NCBI RefSeq assembly: GCF_000426825.1
Contig: NZ_AUGC01000011.1
Location: forward strand, 1 to 64,000
Direction: 5' to 3'
DNA length: 64,000 bases
Source of the DNA: Thermonema rossianum DSM 10300
Lineage (GTDB): Bacteria > Bacteroidota > Bacteroidia > Cytophagales > Thermonemataceae
Every line of letters begins with the position of its first letter. Position 1 is the stretch's first letter. This document shows, piece by piece, positions 17,338 to 25,741 of this stretch. The notes under the pieces are model-generated. The model saw only the letters and a list, made by a program, of their open reading frames with translations. It was not told the DNA's origin and searched no databases. A program made the position numbers and the translations under genes.

Positions 17338-19674
17338 ATGAGAAACATCACACTTACTTTCTGGATTTTGCTTGCAACTGCTTTGGGAGCATACGCCCAA
17401 GGTAGCTTGCAAGGCGTAGTTTATGATGATGAGGGGCAGCCGTTGCCGGGTGCTCAGCTCCATTTGAAGGAGGCGGGTTTGAGTGCCGTCAGCGATGAGA
17501 CCGGAGCTTTTGTCTTTCGACACCTGGCGCCGGGCACTTATACCCTGCAAGTACATTTTATCGGTTTCCGTGCGTGGCAGCAAATCATTCCCCTTCGTGA
17601 GGGCGAATCGAAGAGCATAAAAGTGCAGTTGCAGGCAGATATTGCCGCTTTGGAAGAGGTGGTAGTAACCGATAATAAAAGCCTGCCTGCGCCACCCACG
17701 CAGTCTTCGCCTTCTTTGCGTATGGAACGTGCCGTTCTGGAGATTCCTCAAAACGTGCAGCTCATAGACAAGCAGCTTCTGCAGCATCAACAAGTGGTGG
17801 AAATGCTGGAGGGCGTCAACAAGAACGTGAGCAATGCCCAATTGATTGAGCACTGGGGCAACTTCGCCCGTGTCAATATGCGGGGATTCAAAGTGCCGGC
17901 ATTCCGTAACGGTTTGAATGTGGATATGCCCTGGGGACCGCTGAGTGAGGACATGGCGATTGTCGAACGCATAGAGTTTGTGAAAGGACCTGCTGCTTTC
18001 TTGGCACCCTCGGGCGATGCGGGCGGGCTTTATAATGTGGTGACCAAAAAAGCCTCACCGCTTACTTCTAACGAGGTATCACTTCTGTATGGCAGCTTTC
18101 AGACCCTGCGGGCGGCTTTCGATGTAGGCGGCAGCTTGCCCAACCGCAAGCTGCATTATAGGCTGAATGTAGCTGCTTCTACCAAGGGGTCGCATCGCCC
18201 TTATGAGTACTCCGAGCGCTTTACTTTGATGCCTTCTTTACGCTATGATATTGACGAGCGCACTTCGATTACCGCTGAGTATATTTATCAGCAGGCAGAT
18301 ATGACGCCATTGGGCACGGCTTATGTTTTTTCGCCTAACAAAATAGGGGAGCTGGACCGTGACTTTACCTTGGCGGAGCCCAATTTACCGTTGACTCATA
18401 TTGCCGAGCACAACGCCATGGTGGAGTTGCGTAGAGCTCTTTCCAAAGACTGGACAGCCACTGCCAAACTGGCTATTTTCCGCTACGAGCAAGAAGGTAA
18501 TACGCTTTGGCCTTTGCAGGTGGCACCCAACGGCGATGTACTGCGGGGCATGAGCATCTGGGATGCTCTGCAGTCCTCTAAGATGGGACAAGTGACTGTA
18601 AACGGTGCCTTTCAAACGGCTGCCGTACAGCATCATGTGATGATAGCTGCCGACTTTTATGACAAATCTTATTTTGCAGATTGGAACCAAAATGCTCTCT
18701 TGGCAGGTATGACGCCTTTCAACATTTACAAGCCGGTATATGGCGTACCTGCTGACTCTATTCCTACGTTTGACCGCAGCAAAGACTTGCGTATTAGAGC
18801 CGGTTTCAACCAAGTGGGGCAGCAAAGTCAAAGTATCTTTGTGCAAGATGAGATTGCACTGCTTTCTAATCTGTTCTTGACACTGGGTGTGCGTTTTACC
18901 GATGTGAGAGAATGGAGCTATGGAAACACAGTAAGCTCCCAAGCATGGAGCCCGCGGGCATCGTTGCTATGGAAGGCTTCGAACCAACTAAGTGTCTATG
19001 CTCTTTATGACCGTTCGTTTCAGCCGCAAGTAGGTACCGATGCACAAGGCAACGCTTTCGACCCGATATATGCCAACCTGCTGGAGGGCGGCATAAAAAC
19101 AAGCCTGTTGAACAATCAGCTGCAGGCTACCTTGTCGGCTTTCCAAATTACAAAAGAAAATGTGTTGACTGCTGACCCCAACAATCCCCAATACTCCATT
19201 CAGCTGGGCGAAGTGCAAGGACAAGGTGTGGAATTTGACTTGCAGGGTAACCTGAACGACGACTTCTACATACTTCTAAACTATGCCTTCAACGACTTGA
19301 GCATTTCAGAAGACACCGACCCCAACAAGGTAGGGCAGAAGCTGCCGGGATATGCCACCCATTCCGCAAACCTGTGGGCAGAGTACAAGTTCACTAAGCT
19401 GCCGGCCATCAAGCATTTCTTTGTGGGAGTAGGCTCGCAACATGCTTGGGAGCGCTCTTCTTGGGCGTGGGGTGAAGACAATCAGTCTATCTTGCCCGAC
19501 TACTGGCGCATGGATGCTTCCATCGGCTGGCAGAAGGGTCCTGTTACTTTGATGGCAAAGGTAAACAACCTTATAGACGCCTATTTGTATTCTGGAAGTG
19601 CTTACTCTGCCTTCTACTACTGGCAAACCGAACCCGGACGCAACTACCGCTTCTCCTTGAACTACAGATTTTAG
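17338..19674 (+). CDS. TonB-dependent siderophore receptor
   Basis: 778 aa outer-membrane receptor for ferric siderophore uptake. A signal peptide ends near AYAQ (residue 21). Residues about 22-105 form a carboxypeptidase-regulatory-like beta domain (GVVYDDEGQPLPGAQLHL), typical of Bacteroidota receptors. The plug follows (ERIEFVKGPAAFLAPSGDAGGLYNVVTKKA) and then a 22-strand-type barrel. The last residues NYRFSLNYRF end in the aromatic barrel-closing strand. The next gene encodes a PepSY protein often paired with such receptors. A half-palindrome 12 bases upstream may link it to metal or sulfur regulation. Confidence 0.93.
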   Translation: MRNITLTFWILLATALGAYAQGSLQGVVYDDEGQPLPGAQLHLKEAGLSAVSDETGAFVFRHLAPGTYTLQVHFIGFRAWQQIIPLREGESKSIKVQLQADIAALEEVVVTDNKSLPAPPTQSSPSLRMERAVLEIPQNVQLIDKQLLQHQQVVEMLEGVNKNVSNAQLIEHWGNFARVNMRGFKVPAFRNGLNVDMPWGPLSEDMAIVERIEFVKGPAAFLAPSGDAGGLYNVVTKKASPLTSNEVSLLYGSFQTLRAAFDVGGSLPNRKLHYRLNVAASTKGSHRPYEYSERFTLMPSLRYDIDERTSITAEYIYQQADMTPLGTAYVFSPNKIGELDRDFTLAEPNLPLTHIAEHNAMVELRRALSKDWTATAKLAIFRYEQEGNTLWPLQVAPNGDVLRGMSIWDALQSSKMGQVTVNGAFQTAAVQHHVMIAADFYDKSYFADWNQNALLAGMTPFNIYKPVYGVPADSIPTFDRSKDLRIRAGFNQVGQQSQSIFVQDEIALLSNLFLTLGVRFTDVREWSYGNTVSSQAWSPRASLLWKASNQLSVYALYDRSFQPQVGTDAQGNAFDPIYANLLEGGIKTSLLNNQLQATLSAFQITKENVLTADPNNPQYSIQLGEVQGQGVEFDLQGNLNDDFYILLNYAFNDLSISEDTDPNKVGQKLPGYATHSANLWAEYKFTKLPAIKHFFVGVGSQHAWERSSWAWGEDNQSILPDYWRMDASIGWQKGPVTLMAKVNNLIDAYLYSGSAYSAFYYWQTEPGRNYRFSLNYRF

Positions 19675-19710
19675 TCAATATTAAAGCTTAAAATAAGGAC
19701 AGTAGAAACA

Positions 19711-20898
19711 GTGAAGAAGTTGATATTGAGCATACACCGCTGGCTCGGTCTTGGCACCGGGCTGGTGGTGTTTATCGTAGCCGTTACAGGGGCCCTCTTT
19801 GCTTTTAGTGACGAAGTCAAAGACTACCTCCGCCGTGACTATCGTTGGTTGGCAGCAGAAGAACAGCCCCCCCTGCCGTTGGACTCCCTTTTGCACAAAG
19901 TGCAAAGCCGCTATGAAATGCAGTTCTATCAAGTGGTGGTGTACAATCATCCGCGGCGCAGTGTGGAATTGCGGGTTTATAAGCAAGCCGAAGATGCCGG
20001 TACCGCTTTTTGGTATCTCGATACTGTAGAGGCTTATTATACGCTCTATGTGCATCCGGCTACTGGACAGGTGCTGAAGGTCATCAACGAAAAGTATGAT
20101 TTCTTTCACTTGGTAAAGATGATGCATTGGAGTTTGCTTCTGCATAATGACATTGGGCAGCCCATTGTGGGGTATTCAACGCTTTTGTTTGTTTTGTTGC
20201 TGCTGACCGGCTTGTGGCTGTGGTACCCCAAAAGCAACAAAGGGTGGAAGCAGAGATTTTGGTTCTACTGGACGAAAACCACTGGACGAAAACGCAAAAA
20301 TTATGACTTACACAATATAGGTGGCTTCTATGCTTTTATACCGGCTTTGGTGCTGGCTCTTACCGGTATGGTTTGGGCTTTCCCCTGGTTTCGCATGCTG
20401 GTGTATGTGTTGGTAAGCATGAGCACCACGCCACCCGATTTGGCCCCTCCGCCTTTTGCCGATACGCTCCGTCAAGAAAAAATCTCTTATCAAAAAGCCT
20501 TAGACACAGCCCGCCGCTTGTATCCCGCCGCCGCCGCTTACGGTATTGCCCTCACACAAGAGTACAAGCCATTAGCAGTTACTGTGCAACAAACAGAGCA
20601 TCGATACGCCGTATTACATCAACTGTATGTACACCCCTCTACCGGCGAGGTGCTGAAGCACAGAACCCATGCGCAAAAAAATACAGGCGAAAAACTGATT
20701 ACCGCCAATTATGATATTCATGTGGGGGCTATCGCCGGCTTTGCCGGCAAGCTGCTTGCTTTTGTGGTGAGCCTTCTGGTGGCTATGTTGCCCGTTACCG
20801 GCTTTTATATTTGGTGGGGTAGGCGGAATAAAAAGAAACGCAAGGGCAAGGGACGTACCAAAACATACCGCACCGGCGTTCTTAAAGAAAAAACATGA
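19711..20898 (+). CDS. PepSY-associated TM helix protein (siderophore-linked)
   Basis: 395 aa inner-membrane protein. The N-terminal SIHRWLGLGTGLVVFIVAVTGALFAF is the first PepSY-TM helix, further helices lie near residues 145-175, 205-235 and 345-375, and periplasmic PepSY-like segments sit between them. Such proteins are thought to act as ferric-siderophore reductases or uptake partners of TonB receptors. The start is GTG at 19711, with no better ATG. The C-terminus is highly basic (KKKRKGKGRTK). The stop overlaps the next gene's ATG (ATGA). Confidence 0.88.
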   Translation: MKKLILSIHRWLGLGTGLVVFIVAVTGALFAFSDEVKDYLRRDYRWLAAEEQPPLPLDSLLHKVQSRYEMQFYQVVVYNHPRRSVELRVYKQAEDAGTAFWYLDTVEAYYTLYVHPATGQVLKVINEKYDFFHLVKMMHWSLLLHNDIGQPIVGYSTLLFVLLLLTGLWLWYPKSNKGWKQRFWFYWTKTTGRKRKNYDLHNIGGFYAFIPALVLALTGMVWAFPWFRMLVYVLVSMSTTPPDLAPPPFADTLRQEKISYQKALDTARRLYPAAAAYGIALTQEYKPLAVTVQQTEHRYAVLHQLYVHPSTGEVLKHRTHAQKNTGEKLITANYDIHVGAIAGFAGKLLAFVVSLLVAMLPVTGFYIWWGRRNKKKRKGKGRTKTYRTGVLKEKT

Positions 20899-22271
20899 TG
20901 AAACAACTGTTACTCTTTGGCGTATGGTTGATTGGCGCATTACAGCCGCTTCGTGCGCAAAATGATTCTCTTTTGATTCGCAAAATCTATGATGAAGCGC
21001 TTGACAGCCATGTGGCTTACAATTATTTGGAATATTTGAGCAACCGCATCGGTGGGCGTTTGAGCGGCTCACCACAGGCCGCTGCTGCCGTTGAATACAT
21101 GCGCGCGGTTATGGATACCTTGCCCTTCGATACCGTCTATTTGCAACCGGTGATGGTGCCGCACTGGGTGCGTGGCGACAAAGAAGAAGCACGCGCCTTG
21201 TCTGACCGCCGTGGAAGTATCGACCTACGCATATGTGCTTTGGGTAACTCCGTAGGTACAGGCGAAGGGGGCATTTCGGCACCTGTGGTGGAAGTGCACA
21301 GCTTCGACGAGCTCAAAGCTTTGGGGCGGAAAAAAGTAGAGGGCAAAATAGTGTTCTTCAATGTGCCCATGAACCAGCATCATATAGAGACGTTCCCTGC
21401 TTACGGCGAGGCAGTGCGTTACCGTGTGTTGGGCGCTTCGGAAGCTGCCAAGTTGGGGGCAGTGGCTGTGGTGGTGCGCTCGGTGGGTACCGCCCTCGAC
21501 GATGAGCCACATACCGGCTCTTTGCGCTATGAAGAAGGGGTGCCGCCAATCCCGGCCGTGGCAGTTAGCACCAAAGGGGCAGAGCAGCTCAGTGCTTTAT
21601 TGCGGCAAGACCCGTCCACCCGCCTCTTTATTGAAACCCATTGCCGCATGCTGCCCGATGTGCTTTCTTACAATGTAATAGGAGAGGTATGGGGCACGCA
21701 GCGCGATACCATCATTGCCGTAGGTGGCCACCTCGATGCCTGGGACAACGGCGACGGTGCCCATGACGATGGAGCCGGCTGTGTGCAGTCTGTGGAAGCC
21801 ATACGCCTACTGCGTAAGCTTGGGGTAAAGCCGCGCTACACTTGGCGTGTGGTTTTATTTATGAATGAAGAAAACGGTTTGCGTGGCGGCATGGAATATG
21901 CCCGTGTGGCGCGCGAGCGCGGCGAGCATCACTTGCTGGCTTTGGAGTCCGATGCCGGCGGCTTTTCGCCCCGTGGCTTTAGCTTCGACATGGCGCCGGA
22001 GCATTTTCGCCGGATACAAGCGCTTTTGAAAAATACTTTGGAGCCCTATGGGCTGCATATCTTCCGCTTGGGCGGCAGTGGTGCCGACATCAGCCCTCTG
22101 AAAGGCAGCGCAACCATCTTGGCCGGCCTGCGTCCCGATTCGCAGCGCTATTTCGACTACCATCATACCGCCATCGATACCTTCGACAAAATCAACCGGC
22201 GCGAATTGGCGCTGGGAGCTGCTGCCATGGCAAGCCTTGTTTATCTTGCCAATCAAGGGTTGTTGCACTAA
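20895..22271 (+). CDS. Secreted M28 family zinc aminopeptidase
   Basis: 458 aa. A signal peptide ends near LRAQ. A protease-associated (PA) domain appears around residues 115-240. The M28 catalytic domain has zinc ligands in AVGGHLDAWDNGDGAHDDGAG, FMNEENGLRGG and ESDAGGF, and a late YHHTAIDTFDKI. It probably trims peptides in the periplasm or outside the cell. It overlaps the PepSY gene by 4 bases, so it is translationally coupled to an iron-uptake pair. Confidence 0.93.
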   Translation: MMKQLLLFGVWLIGALQPLRAQNDSLLIRKIYDEALDSHVAYNYLEYLSNRIGGRLSGSPQAAAAVEYMRAVMDTLPFDTVYLQPVMVPHWVRGDKEEARALSDRRGSIDLRICALGNSVGTGEGGISAPVVEVHSFDELKALGRKKVEGKIVFFNVPMNQHHIETFPAYGEAVRYRVLGASEAAKLGAVAVVVRSVGTALDDEPHTGSLRYEEGVPPIPAVAVSTKGAEQLSALLRQDPSTRLFIETHCRMLPDVLSYNVIGEVWGTQRDTIIAVGGHLDAWDNGDGAHDDGAGCVQSVEAIRLLRKLGVKPRYTWRVVLFMNEENGLRGGMEYARVARERGEHHLLALESDAGGFSPRGFSFDMAPEHFRRIQALLKNTLEPYGLHIFRLGGSGADISPLKGSATILAGLRPDSQRYFDYHHTAIDTFDKINRRELALGAAAMASLVYLANQGLLH

Positions 22272-22422
22272 GGTTGAAATATAAAAACAGAAGGTGTACT
22301 CACGCCCTGTTGGCAGTTGCAGCCGGCAGGGTGTATCGCTTTCTACCTGTCTTGAAAGGAAAAGAATAGATGGGTGCTTATATGGTATCGTGGTTTGTGG
22401 GAACCCCGCACTGCATTCATGC

Positions 22423-22935
22423 TCATGAATTCTTGCCATCTAAGGCAGGGGCAACCCCCATGCATATGCCGCCTATGACAAAAGCCATGAATAAGTTGCC
22501 TCCGACCGAGCTTATGCGCAGGGGCTGCTCGTAAGAGGCAAGGAAGTTTTCTCTTTGCGCCTCTATTTCTTCCGGACTCACTGTCCTGCCTCTTTGCCGA
22601 AAGCGCTCCTGCCATCGTTCCATGGCTTGCTCTACCTGCCGGCTTTTGGCATCGGGCTCTACCCAATGATAAAAAGCCCAGCGGCTGAGGTCCCAAGCGG
22701 TCATGCCCAAAAAAAGACTCAAGGTGATGGTCCAAAAGAGTTTGCGTCTTTGTGCTTTAGCTGAACGGTACAATACCCGTATGCCGGTAGCTGTGTAGGC
22801 AAGCAAGAAGAAAGCAAGCAGGAGCAGCCCGGGGAGCTCTATGTCCCAGAGGTGGTTCAACAAAAACACAAGTGCGTGGGCAAGCCATATCCAAGCGATG
22901 GCTTCTATGTCGGGGAGAAAGCGTCGCATGTTCAT
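22423..22935 (-). CDS. Small integral membrane protein, possibly DUF4199-like
   Basis: About 170 aa with four likely membrane segments (residues about 10-30, 33-55, 68-90 and 145-165) and a charged region between helices 3 and 4 (QAMERWQERFRQRGRTVSPEEIEAQRE). Length and layout resemble Bacteroidota DUF4199 proteins, but this is a weak call. The ATG at 22935 overlaps the stop of the upstream permease (ATGA), so it belongs to the ABC-2 transporter operon. Confidence 0.65.
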   Translation of the reverse strand: MNMRRFLPDIEAIAWIWLAHALVFLLNHLWDIELPGLLLLAFFLLAYTATGIRVLYRSAKAQRRKLFWTITLSLFLGMTAWDLSRWAFYHWVEPDAKSRQVEQAMERWQERFRQRGRTVSPEEIEAQRENFLASYEQPLRISSVGGNLFMAFVIGGICMGVAPALDGKNS

Positions 22936-23660
22936 CGGGTATATAGTTGAAACAATGTTTTTCTTTTGAAATAGGCAATAGCCGTACAAGCCATCAAGTA
23001 CAGGAGACTTGTTATGAGGTAGGGGGGCAGTAGCTCTGCCATGGGGCGTTGTATAAGCTCCAGCGAAGCCTTGGCAAAGCCGAATGCCGTACTGCAAGGC
23101 AGCAGCTCATGTACCGGGATAAGCAGTAAGCCTGCAAGCAGTTGGATGGCGCCCCATATGCGCGTGGGCGGCAGTAGCATAGACAACAACACCACCAAAG
23201 ACAAATAGCCGATTTGGGTGCCCAGAAAGCCGGTCCCCAGTTGTAAACAGAGCGGTATAGTTTGCGACAAAGAAAAGCCTTTGAGCAGGCTGCTTAATAA
23301 AGCATAGAAAAGCATAATCACCAGATAATAGCTACCCAGCAGTAAAGTGCCGGCTTGCAGGCGATGAAGATAAAGCTCAAAAAAATTGACAGGCAGCAGC
23401 AGGTATCTTCGTCTTCCTTTTTGTCGTGCTTCTGTGTGTTCATAGAGGTAGAAATAAGCAAAAAAGACAAGCTGTGTAAGCGGTATCAGCCCCATGGCAA
23501 ATACCGGGATGAAGACGACCCACTGCATGTGGGGACTGAGCCAAGGACTTGCTTCTTGCTTGGCAAAAAGCAAAACAAGCATCAGTAGCAGGGCACAAGC
23601 CATGCTCGTGGCAATTGCGGCTAAAGCATGACGGTAGCGTTTTATCCAAAGGCTTTTCAT
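22932..23660 (-). CDS. ABC-2 type transporter permease subunit
   Basis: 242 aa, six predicted membrane helices with short loops and an N-terminal cytoplasmic basic stretch (MKSLWIKRYRHALAA). Similar in size to permeases of lantibiotic/bacitracin-type ABC exporters. It starts 7 bases after the upstream permease stop. Both pair with the ATPase at 24419. Substrate unknown. Confidence 0.75.
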   Translation of the reverse strand: MKSLWIKRYRHALAAIATSMACALLLMLVLLFAKQEASPWLSPHMQWVVFIPVFAMGLIPLTQLVFFAYFYLYEHTEARQKGRRRYLLLPVNFFELYLHRLQAGTLLLGSYYLVIMLFYALLSSLLKGFSLSQTIPLCLQLGTGFLGTQIGYLSLVVLLSMLLPPTRIWGAIQLLAGLLLIPVHELLPCSTAFGFAKASLELIQRPMAELLPPYLITSLLYLMACTAIAYFKRKTLFQLYTR

Positions 23661-23667
23661 ACTTGTT

Positions 23668-24417
23668 TCATTTGTTTAGTGTATAATAAAAAAGAGCGTG
23701 CTTTTGAGCTATCAGGAGAGTGTAGGCAAGCAAAGCAGGCGGCAGCAAAAGCCAAAAGACGGTCAAGGTGGTAAGCGACATGCCGGATAAGATAAATGCC
23801 CTGTTCCAAACGACAGCAGGCAAGTAGGCGGGCGGGGTGGGCAAAAGCAAAGCAAGCAATACACTGCCGGTTGTAAGCAAGGGCCAGTGGCGTGGAAACC
23901 ACAAAAACAACACCACTATAAAGCATAAGTAAAGCAGCAAGACGGGGAGAAGCCGCAGGCAAAATAGCCAAAAGTCTAATGCCGTAGTATGCCGGAGCTC
24001 CTCCTCATAGTACAATACACAGCCGCCGAGACTTAGTGAAAATGCCACCCATAAAATGATGGTACACAGGCTTGTCCAAAGCAGCTTGCTTTTAAATACC
24101 TCTCCGGGGCGGACGGGCATCCACCATAGCAATGCCCAGTGTGCTTTGGACGGTTTGTCTATGCTTATGGCAGCATGCCATAGTGCGGGGACGACTATCA
24201 GCCATAAAGGGGCAAACACCCAAGATCCTTTGGTGAGAAAATAGACAAGTGGCTCTTTGAAGCCGGTATTATTTTGCCACCTTGCAAAAGCCGAATGCCA
24301 GAAATTAGCAGCTTTGGTCAGGCTGTATATCCAAGGTGCAAAAGCAACCAATAGTAGTAAAGCCTTGTGGGTGAGTGTATGGCGCTGTTTGAGATACTCT
24401 GCTTTGAGATATCGCAT
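23668..24417 (-). CDS. ABC-2 type transporter permease subunit
   Basis: 249 aa, six predicted membrane helices, beginning MRYLKAEYLKQRHTLTHKALL, which matches the usual ABC-2 N-terminal amphipathic start. Different from the second permease in sequence, so the transporter is probably a heterodimer. It begins 1 base after the ATPase stop codon. Confidence 0.8.
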   Translation of the reverse strand: MRYLKAEYLKQRHTLTHKALLLLVAFAPWIYSLTKAANFWHSAFARWQNNTGFKEPLVYFLTKGSWVFAPLWLIVVPALWHAAISIDKPSKAHWALLWWMPVRPGEVFKSKLLWTSLCTIILWVAFSLSLGGCVLYYEEELRHTTALDFWLFCLRLLPVLLLYLCFIVVLFLWFPRHWPLLTTGSVLLALLLPTPPAYLPAVVWNRAFILSGMSLTTLTVFWLLLPPALLAYTLLIAQKHALFYYTLNK

Positions 24418-24418
24418 A

Positions 24419-25159
24419 TTATGCTTCTTGATGAACTGCCAGGAAAATGTCTTTTATGCTGAGAGGAAGGGGGCTGTCCGTTTCTTGGGCAGCTGCCGGG
24501 TCTTCACTTCGAAAAACAATTTCGCCTTCCTTTAAGATTACCCAGCTGTCGGCTACTTCCTCCACCTCATGAAAGTTATGGGTGTTGATGAGGAAGCTTA
24601 TTTGCTCTTTTTCTTTCAGTTGCCGGATGAGCGCATACCACGACTGCATAAAAGCAGGGTCCAGGTTAGAGGTGGGCTCATCGAGTAGCACCACTTTGGG
24701 GCGGTGCAAGATGGCAATAGCCAAGCCCAAGCGTTGGCGCTTGCCCTGTGACAACGCCCGTACACGCTTTTGTCTTTCATCTTGCAAGCCAACCATAACC
24801 AACACCTCTTGGATGCGGTTTGCCGTAATGCCGGTTTCTTTGGGATAGTATTGGGCAACCACCCGCAGGTTCTCCTCCACACTCAGGTGGTCATATAGTG
24901 CCGGCGTTTCAATAATTCCGCCGATACCCTGCATGTATTTCCTGCGCGGGTGATGACGCAACGAGCAGCCTGCTACGATGGCATCGCCCTCGAAATGCGG
25001 GTAAAAGCCGGTCAGTGCACGCATTAGGGTGGATTTCCCGGCGCCATTTTTTCCTAATATGCATACAGCCTGCCCACTTGGCACCTGCAGCACAATGTTT
25101 TTGAGTAGTTGTTTGCCGCTATGGTTGACGGAAAGTTTGCGTATATCCAATATAGACAT
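24419..25159 (-). CDS. ABC transporter ATP-binding protein
   Basis: About 246 aa. Walker A GKNGAGKSTLMRAL (residue about 36), signature ALSQGKRQRLGLAIAI, Walker B VVLLDEPTSNLDP and switch His in INTHNFHEVEE. It powers the two adjacent permeases. The ATG at 25159 (MSILDIRKLSV) is preferred because the longer frame crosses a strong hairpin. The best resemblance is to ABC-2 exporters of the antibiotic/peptide-resistance type. Confidence 0.92.
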   Translation of the reverse strand: MSILDIRKLSVNHSGKQLLKNIVLQVPSGQAVCILGKNGAGKSTLMRALTGFYPHFEGDAIVAGCSLRHHPRRKYMQGIGGIIETPALYDHLSVEENLRVVAQYYPKETGITANRIQEVLVMVGLQDERQKRVRALSQGKRQRLGLAIAILHRPKVVLLDEPTSNLDPAFMQSWYALIRQLKEKEQISFLINTHNFHEVEEVADSWVILKEGEIVFRSEDPAAAQETDSPLPLSIKDIFLAVHQEA

Positions 25160-25183
25160 GGTAGGGGTAAGTTTAAAGTCAAA

Positions 25184-25221
25184 AGATAGCCGTTTGCACT
25201 TTAAAAGCCAAACGGCTATCT
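25184..25221 (-). terminator. Strong hairpin between the peptide gene and the ABC operon
   Basis: A 13-bp perfect stem (AGATAGCCGTTTG/CAAACGGCTATCT) with a 12-nt loop, followed on the minus strand by TTTGACTTT. It could terminate most transcription after the small peptide gene while letting some through to the transporter. Confidence 0.65.
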
Positions 25222-25230
25222 GCCCTGATT

Positions 25231-25425
25231 TTACTTGATATACACGTCTGCCTCTACCTTTCTGTTGCACTCCCACAAATCTACGGTGTAGAGACCTATT
25301 TGGCAGCTTCCCAACTTAGTGCATTCAATAACAACAGGCTCTAACTCGATTTGAGCGAACAAATGGGGGACGCCTGCTGCACTTGCAAGCAGGGCTAAGG
25401 CTAAGATGTTTTTGATCCTTTTCAT
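25231..25425 (-). CDS. Small secreted Cys-containing peptide
   Basis: 64 aa. The first 25 residues are a clear signal peptide (MKRIKNILALALLASAAG, cleavage near LFAQ). The mature part is about 39 residues with three Cys (VIECTKLGSCQIGLY and LWECNRKVE). I do not recognise a family. It is short, secreted and sits 71 bases upstream of the ABC-2 transporter genes on the same strand, separated by a hairpin. A peptide handled by that transporter is possible but unproven. Confidence 0.7.
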   Translation of the reverse strand: MKRIKNILALALLASAAGVPHLFAQIELEPVVIECTKLGSCQIGLYTVDLWECNRKVEADVYIK

Positions 25426-25741
25426 ATGTGTTGAATTTTGGTTTACAGTGCATATATATATATATATATGCTTGCAAGTTTTTTAGTGATTTTTTTTTAT
25501 TGCAAAATGTTGTAGATGTTATTCACTCTTCTTGTATCCTGCTTCCCTGCTTATGAAGCGCTGCATGAGGGCGATGCCTGCCGGCAGCCGCTTTGTAGTA
25601 AAGCCGGGGTGAGATAGGAATATTCCCCCGGAGTATAGCAACAATCTCAATGCTTCGCCTGCCATAAAATACAAAAGCCTTCCTATGCAGGAAGGCTTTA
25701 TATGTGTTTTTTAGGCTTTAACAAGTAGCTCTTCGGCAGCC
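25426..25741. other. Intergenic region with TA repeat and nhaD terminator
   Basis: An (AT)9 run at 25452-25469 lies just upstream of the small peptide gene. The region 25500-25665 has no convincing gene; a 48-codon minus-strand frame there looks random. The nhaD terminator is at 25673-25699. Confidence 0.5.
25673..25699 (-). terminator. Terminator of nhaD
   Basis: AAAGCCTTCC and GGAAGGCTTT form a 10-bp stem with a 6-nt loop. Read on the minus strand it is followed by TTGTATTTTA, 42 bases after the nhaD stop. Confidence 0.75.

Noticed and set aside
25452-25469. (AT)9 run upstream of the small peptide gene
   Set aside because: Probably a simple AT-rich spacer; no evidence for phase variation.
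25519-25665. 48-codon minus-strand ORF between the peptide gene and nhaD
   Set aside because: No start signal, no recognisable motif, and random-looking composition.
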